Shown here: positions 58,301 through 64,000 of the stretch, piece by piece
Position numbering within the stretch: position 1 is the first letter of the stretch
Layout of the letters: every line of letters begins with the position of its first letter
Assembly (NCBI GenBank): GCA_016165875.1
Contig: JABBOT010000003.1
Location: 24,446,441-24,510,440, forward strand
DNA length: 64,000 bases
Origin: Acanthopleura granulata
Lineage: Eukaryota > Mollusca > Polyplacophora > Chitonida > Chitonidae
Reading direction: 5' to 3'
Made by a program: the position numbers and the translations under genes
The notes under the pieces: model-generated
Databases searched by the model: none
What the model was told of the DNA's origin: nothing
The model's input: the letters and a program-made list of their open reading frames with translations, nothing else

Positions 58301-61300
58301 TTCATCCAGTTCTCTCTGTAACGCATCAAAACTGACATTAATTATGCTACATACATGTCATATCAGTCATATACTCCCATCACTCATACTCATAACTTCA
58401 AGCTGCACCGCAGTTTAGAACAAGAGATTTACTTATTTAACTCAAGAATATCTCTTTTTGTTAGACGGGCTTAGCTGTCGGGCTCATGAGTAGAGGAAAC
58501 CAACAAGAGCAGGCTGGAAACCCATTATTAGTATGATGGTAAGAAACAGGGCAGAGCCCACGGTAATCCCTCAAACATTCTCAGGTTGCTTACAGGCCTT
58601 CCCACCTATGACCAGACAGGCAGCCAGCCTCACAAAACTCAAACAAGCATAGACTTATGAAGTGCTTGTGAGATAAGTATATACACATATACATTAAACA
58701 CTGGAGATGTATTGTAAGCTGTTCATTTAAGAGAACAAACCCTTGAGAAGTCAGTGCACGAGCCGCAAGAACACAGAGGTGAAGCCAAACGGTTCTGTAC
58801 TCACTTTTCCACCACGCTGACAGCCTTGAGGCTGTACACCCTGTCTATGTGAGATATCTGGAACACACAGGGATCTGTCTCCGTATCAGGTAGACGCTTC
58901 ACTACTATCTCATTTAGAAAGATAGGCTGGCAAAAGATAAACACACAAGCTACTGTACACACAATGTATATGTATGAACAGATTGACAACAGACAATTCG
59001 ACAAATTCTGTGCTCTTAACTTGACTGAATTGATTCAGTTCATATCCAGGATTATTTATTCTGACCATGGTCAATGGACGAATCCTAATGGGCAACCATG
59101 TTACATGGTTACATGGCGTTATTAAAAAAAGGCAAATAAACAAAAACAAAAGATGCCACACAAACCACAAAACAGTGGCATGAGCTACATGCATGTGGAA
59201 ACCCAGACACACCCTTACTGGTGCTGAAATTTTCTGTGATAGAAGCATTTGGGTACATACTGAAGCAAACATTCACCAGCAGGTAAAATATTTGCATACA
59301 ATGTGGGCGATTTAAGTGAGTGATTAGATTTGTTCTGAACAGATAATATCATGTTATCTCAGATACTGAAAGAAATCTACATATGTACACCTTCTTACAG
59401 TTTTGTTCTTGTAACACTGTAGCATTCTGATGTAGATGTGAACTGAATGATTTAATGACTGCTTGATTCATAGATTGGTGTTTAACAATTTTTAACTTAT
59501 ACGATGCCAGTTGGTTTTATGGGTGGAGGAAATCGACCTTCAACAGGTACTAAATTGTGTGGAGAAATTTCAGTTTGATACTCACTGTTCTATACATTCG
59601 GTACTGCGTCGTCCCCTTGGGGTCAAAACTGAACACTTTGACTACACTGCCCAGTGGGCGAATGGGCTGGGTTAATATCAAGAAGTCATTAAAGAGGAAT
59701 GCTACCAACTCCTTGTTACTTTTAACCTGTGAAGCAAAGCAATGAACTACCATGAAGTGACCAATGTGATAACAGGAGAATGTTTTTTCTTACATAACTA
59801 TAGCAATGACTTCTATTCTATATATTCCTTTCTTTAAAGTGAAAGACAGTGTATGTTCTACGTTGAGTTTGCCTAAATGGTTGGACGGTATTAAGTTTAT
59901 TTCAGTAAAATATTTTTTCTCACAACTATTATGATAGCGGAATCTGACAATTGACCATGCTCCGTTGACTAGCTTGAAACACAGCCATTCTGTCTGGGCT
60001 GTGACGTAATTGTTCCAAGCGCGGAACACTCGTTACCTGGGACAGTAGTAAGCCGTTAGGGTTGGGCTTGCAACTTAAGAATATATATAAATTTATAACA
60101 TGAAATGGTCAAGAAACTTACTCCCACCACAATACAATGGTCTGGAAAAACTTTGCAGTGTTGTTCACACATGTACTTGTCATACTCTCCCTATGTTATT
60201 CCATGTTACTTTGGCAGACAACTCAGAACATTTATGTCACAGCTTATAAACAGCTGATATCTCCAAGCTCTCTAACTGGCCAATCTCTCATGAGCTTATA
60301 AGCATGGGTGCTTTCAGATCCCCAGTCGGCATCAGAATACTTCACACAACGAATATAATTCGGCAACGACTTCATAAAATTTGAAAAAGGTTTTTACATT
60401 CAAGAGAGAATGCTATAATCTTTTTAACGAACAGTATCTCAGTCATGAGCTGTCTTTTACTTTAACATATTTAGCGCATTGTACTATTTGGTTGATTTTA
60501 CATAATATTCATTTGACTGATTAACAGTATCTTATTAGATTAGGTCAATGGGTTACAGCTTTATTCTTATCAAATCTTTACATCATTTAGCTAAACACCT
60601 TTCACTTCAATAAATGCAATAACAGTGAAAGACCAGGCTGGTAAGGTACATTGTCAAATAGAGTTCAAGAAGCAGACCTACGCACAATACAAACCTTGTA
60701 CAAAGTTCCAGAATATATAAATTTCCTTGGTCCTAGACAATTTGTTACTGAATTAAAAACTATTTTCTGAAAATCAAAAACAGTAACACATAATTAGGAT
60801 ACATGTAAAAGTTATAAGAAGGTAAAATTGAATCCACAACTTTATAATGAGTTCTGTAGTATTTTTTTCACTTTTTTTTATCAGCTGAATTAACAAATGT
60901 TCAGGTCGTACTTACAATCACTCTTCTAAGCATTGGAGAAACTCAAACTGCCCTCAACAATACATGTGAAAATAACCACACATGATTCATAACAATTTCA
61001 CTTCTTACAAAAATACATATTTCAAAATAAATTTACCCGCAAGACATCTTGTAAAAATTACACTACAGTATTACCTGTAATTGTAAAACACATGTAGTAT
61101 CAATGTATTTCTTACCTCAGCCAGCCCATCACACTGTACATGTTGCTGTATCCACTCTAGCTTGTCAGAGTTGTCTCTCTCCCTCACCCCCTCATTTACT
61201 TGGTTACACAACTCCTCTGCCTTAGCCAGGGCATCCACAATGTTCTGATGATCAGGGTGAGATTCAGGGGTCGTATCTAATATCTGCAGGAAATATGAGG

Positions 61301-63843
61301 CTATGCTGTAGACAATTATTTTATGTATCATATAGAACGATGTAACATTTGGACAAGGATTAAGTTGCAACTTGCTCATTTTATCCGAGTGTGAAAGTAC
61401 TGGCGATCTAATAGAAAGGTGTTCTTTTTCAAAAGTAGGATGATATCCTGCCATATGGGCCTAATAGACTGATATCATAACATTTACCTGTTAAAGGGAA
61501 AATGTGCCACAACCGATCTTAGTGACTGCTGTTCAATATCATACTCAAGATTTTTTCATTTACTATGTTTCACCAAAAAGTTTGGCCTCTAAAATGCACT
61601 TTCAGAAGCACATACATGCCTAAAATGGCACTTTTGATGCAATCACTTGAGTTTTTCTAGTCAGAAATTGGCCCTATAAAGGGGTTGAATCTGCGTGAAG
61701 CAAAATGTGTGACTTAAAAACAACTTAACTTCAGGTGGTATACAGCATATGATGGGGACCAGTTTTATGTGTGGAGGAAACCAAAGTAACCAAATTTAGT
61801 AATAACCTTTCCTCCATGTGACTTTAAGATATGTCTACCATGTTGGTACAAGACAAGTCATTTTACATGGGTGTTAGGCACTGGTAATGACCACACAAAC
61901 ATCCTCAACCATTTACTGTCACCAGGCCCCACAAGAAGTGAGGTCTTAGTGCGAAAACTCTGGTAAAAGAGATACATGCGTCAGTGATCTTGTTTGTTAA
62001 ACGGAAAACATAAACTGCATGTTACAAAAAGATACAGACTGACACACAAATAAAGGGAATGCTGGATAACTTAAACCCTGTTATTTTAAACACAGGAATA
62101 CACATGATGAATGATGTACATTGTACTTCTAACCTTCTGAATCAGTAGCCGGTAGCGCGTAATCCTCTGCATGGGCTTTAACAGAAAGCTACTCAGTGGC
62201 ATACTCTTTGTCCGACTGTCCTGTATGCATTGCTGTACCAAAAAAATGAAACCAAATAAAGGAAAAAGTCATTTACTGTTATTGGACATGTACCAACTTA
62301 ACACACACACTGTCAAAGAATTCCTAGGATGTGAACATCAAAACTACTATGAATGCATTGAGCCTTTCTTGCCACTGTTAATCAAACATAAGTGGTGAGA
62401 TAGGAATGTAGCATTATCTCATACATAAAATGTATTACATTACAACCTGGAAAGTTACTAAATGCCAATCAATAAAGCCCCATGTCATGATGGAGCTGAG
62501 ATTTTGCTAAGTCGGAGCGAATTCACAACAACCCTGTTACATGTGCTTGTATTGGTAAATGGTATACTAGAAGTCCTACCCTGTGTGCCTCTTTGAAGTC
62601 TTGATCTTGAGTTTTATGCTGTAAGAGTGCAGCTGCATTCAACTGTACACTACAAAAACGTATATAAGCTGTCATGTGTGGAAGCTGAAATGGGGAAAAA
62701 AAAAAAGAAGCAGGTGAAATTTATTTATATCATTTTCCCATCAAACACAATATCAACATTTTATATGATCAAAAAGTGACACGAGTCAAAGTACTGGCTT
62801 GAATGAGACTTTAACAAACAAGCAATCAGGGAAATAAAAAGGCGTTATCTACAGACAGCTTCTCAGCTTTGATCCATATGAAGACTCAAATATTTAGTGC
62901 TTTATGTGTTTCAGATAAATTACAGAGATAATGACTTTTCACTTTTAACTTCATTTTCACTACTTTTTTTGCACTTAACTGCTAAAAGGTTTATGGCCTG
63001 AAGAAACTAAACAGATGCCTATTCCACAAAGAGATTTTTGGCTTAAAAGGAAAACCATGATACAATACACAGTTTATGGCACCAGGTGTTCACATTTGTA
63101 TATATTTGTCTTAAAACTCTTGTTAAGTGTTCCCAATTCTAACTCACATGGCCTAAACATAAGTGTCTAAAATGACATTTCAAGTTTTGAATTTTCAAAA
63201 CTGGCTTCGTGGAATCTGCCCCAGAGCCTAGGGCAAGCACTTCCCTTAGCCTGAGAGCTGGCAACTCTCCCGACGGAAGACACTGGGCGATAGAGGAACA
63301 ATGGCGAGCTAGATTCTAAAAGAGTGCCTGAATGACCTTAGGCTCAGAAACTTCCAGCAGAAGCTTTGTGTTTCCTCTGCCCATAAGGGCTCTTACACAG
63401 GAAACTGTTTCTGAGGTTCCTAAAGCAGAGTGCCTTTCAAAACATTATAAAATTACTGCACATGAACTACACGTACATATGACGCAGACTTACATTTTCA
63501 CATAAAATGTCTCCTATCATCTGAATGTTATGTGGGTCACCACACATTTTCTTCCTGACCCGCATCGCTCTGAAAATTGAACCAACATTCCCTAAGAAAA
63601 TTTCTTAACACAAATAACACATTAGTTTATTGAAGACATGAATACCAACTCAAATTCAGCAAATTAAGTTTAGTATCGATTTACACATTCATAAACATAA
63701 CATGACAGCCATTATCTTCCGGTAATGGTTTAAAAGACTTACTTTATTAGTTTGGTATTGCACATAATAAGATCCTTCCAGTTGACAAAGATAGCCTGTA
63801 GTTCCTCTGCAGTTAGGACGGTCGATAGTGGCCGATAAAACAC
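55367..63843 (-). CDS. ITSN: Intersectin, C-terminal DH-PH-C2 part (truncated by window edge)
   Basis: Exons in coding order: 63843-63743, 63569-63494, 62684-62580, 62232-62134, 61283-61116, 60766-60695, 59726-59586, 58926-58805, 58315-58233, then either 57501-57421 or 56768-56691, then 56013-55840 and 55521-55367 (TGA 55369-55367). All phases match; with one alternative exon the segment encodes 457 or 458 residues. Intersectin is an endocytic scaffold; this half is the Cdc42 exchange module and membrane-binding C2 domain. The DH domain spans the first five exons ([65 protein letters not shown]). The PH domain follows ([50 protein letters not shown]). The C2 domain ends with [12 protein letters not shown] and [22 protein letters not shown], coiled-coil and SH3 exons must lie right of the window. 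Confidence 0.95.
55840..56013 (-). CDS. ITSN: Intersectin C2 core exon
   Basis: The exon encodes [46 protein letters not shown]. It joins either version A or B through a phase 1 junction. The YDRDLFSPN part joined to DFLG of the last exon forms the third calcium loop with three Asp residues. Confidence 0.93.
56040..56235 (+). repeat. Interspersed repeat shared with 22752-22985
   Basis: It has moderate similarity in the same orientation (see the MLYCD intron 2 copy). It lies in the intersectin intron just upstream of the C2 core exon. Confidence 0.45.
56691..56768 (-). CDS. ITSN: Intersectin C2 first-strand exon, version B
   Basis: A 78-base exon with acceptor ttccctcccag and donor gtagga, both boundaries phase 1. 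It encodes [20 protein letters not shown] then KSDENG, the same part of the C2 domain as version A. TGVGRLLV is closer to the vertebrate intersectin sequence at this point. It supplies Asp at the first calcium-ligand position (D-E-N-G-K-S-D-P-Y after joining to the next exon). Confidence 0.82.
57421..57501 (-). CDS. ITSN: Intersectin C2 first-strand exon, version A
   Basis: An 81-base exon with acceptor ctgcag and donor gtaaga, both boundaries phase 1. It encodes [20 protein letters not shown] then HGNG, the start of the C2 domain up to its first loop. The position that is a calcium-ligand Asp in typical C2 domains (five residues before the Ser of SDPY) is His here. It is the first of the two interchangeable exons in transcript order. 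Confidence 0.8.
58440..58645 (-). mobile_element. Degenerate SINE copy
   Basis: ctcaagaatatctc, gtaagaaacagggcagagcc, ctcaggttgcttacaggcct and ttcccacctatgaccagaca follow the order of the common SINE on the minus strand with heavy divergence. It lies in an intersectin intron. Confidence 0.55.
59830..60468 (-). repeat. Interspersed repeat, copy 2 of the 650-700-bp family
   Basis: The complement of this stretch matches 19321-20005 throughout. It occupies most of the intron between intersectin exons 60766-60695 and 59726-59586. Confidence 0.75.
63016..63221. mobile_element. Possible MITE with diverged inverted ends
   Basis: The left end tgcctattccacaaagagat and the right end ggcttcgtggaatctgcccc are imperfectly complementary (attccac.aag / ctt.gtggaat), with an AT-rich interior. 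It lies in an intersectin intron. Confidence 0.35.
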
Positions 63844-63935
63844 CTGAGATAAACAGATTCATGGCAGATTAAAACCAGCAGAATTACTGAATCAGTTGCA
63901 TAATTTTTTTTTATTTATCTATTTCATTGGTATAT

Positions 63936-64000
63936 ATTTATTTATTTATTTATTTATTTGATTGGTGTTTTACGCCGTACTCAAGAATATTTCACCCATA
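63936..64000 (-). mobile_element. SINE tail cut by the window end
   Basis: A (ttta)n run followed by gattggtgttttacgccgta and ctcaagaatatttcac is the 3' end of the common SINE on the minus strand. The rest lies beyond 64000. Confidence 0.85.

Overview
This window is nuclear DNA from an invertebrate animal, most likely a lophotrochozoan (mollusc- or brachiopod-like). The genes are split by GT-AG introns. The non-coding DNA carries many copies of one tRNA-headed SINE, a pogo/Tigger DNA transposon, MITE-like foldbacks, a non-LTR retrotransposon remnant and several minisatellites. No bacterial, organellar or viral gene was recognised. Species cannot be decided from the sequence alone.

Four conserved protein genes could be assembled exon by exon, with every intron phase matching. 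(1) Minus strand, 8841-15068: PDSS2, the non-catalytic subunit of decaprenyl diphosphate synthase (ubiquinone side chain), 6 exons, about 404 aa. (2) Plus strand, 21215-30126: malonyl-CoA decarboxylase (MLYCD), 9 exons, about 483 aa from the first safe ATG; any upstream mitochondrial-leader exon is unresolved. (3) Plus strand, 38566-48812: a secreted Cu/Zn superoxide dismutase, 6 exons, 241 aa, all metal ligands present. (4) Minus strand, 55367-63843 and running off the right edge: the C-terminal DH-PH-C2 half of intersectin.

Region by region: 1-3.2 kb has no gene, only a 160-bp tandem repeat near 2.2-2.7 kb. A SINE lies at 3.3-3.55 kb. A decayed copy of a widespread uncharacterised gene family lies on the minus strand at 3.74-5.4 kb. 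PDSS2 follows, then a gene-poor stretch at 15.1-21.2 kb. MLYCD holds a 1.87-kb internally deleted Tigger element in intron 4 and tandem arrays in introns 5 and 7; its stop codon falls inside a 66-bp minisatellite. At 31-38 kb is a repeat-rich spacer with SINEs, a LINE fragment carrying a nested SINE, and a 31-bp minisatellite of over 50 units. A smaller cluster of the same 31-bp unit sits in intron 1 of the dismutase gene. 49-55.3 kb has no recognised gene.

The observation most worth following is in intersectin. Two different exons, 57421-57501 and 56691-56768, each encode the same first part of the C2 domain with identical splice phases. They look mutually exclusive. One supplies an Asp at the first calcium-ligand position of the C2 loop and the other a His, so splicing could switch calcium binding of the domain. 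The four genes have no obvious joint pathway; PDSS2 and MLYCD are both mitochondrial metabolic genes but are not linked in function by anything seen here.
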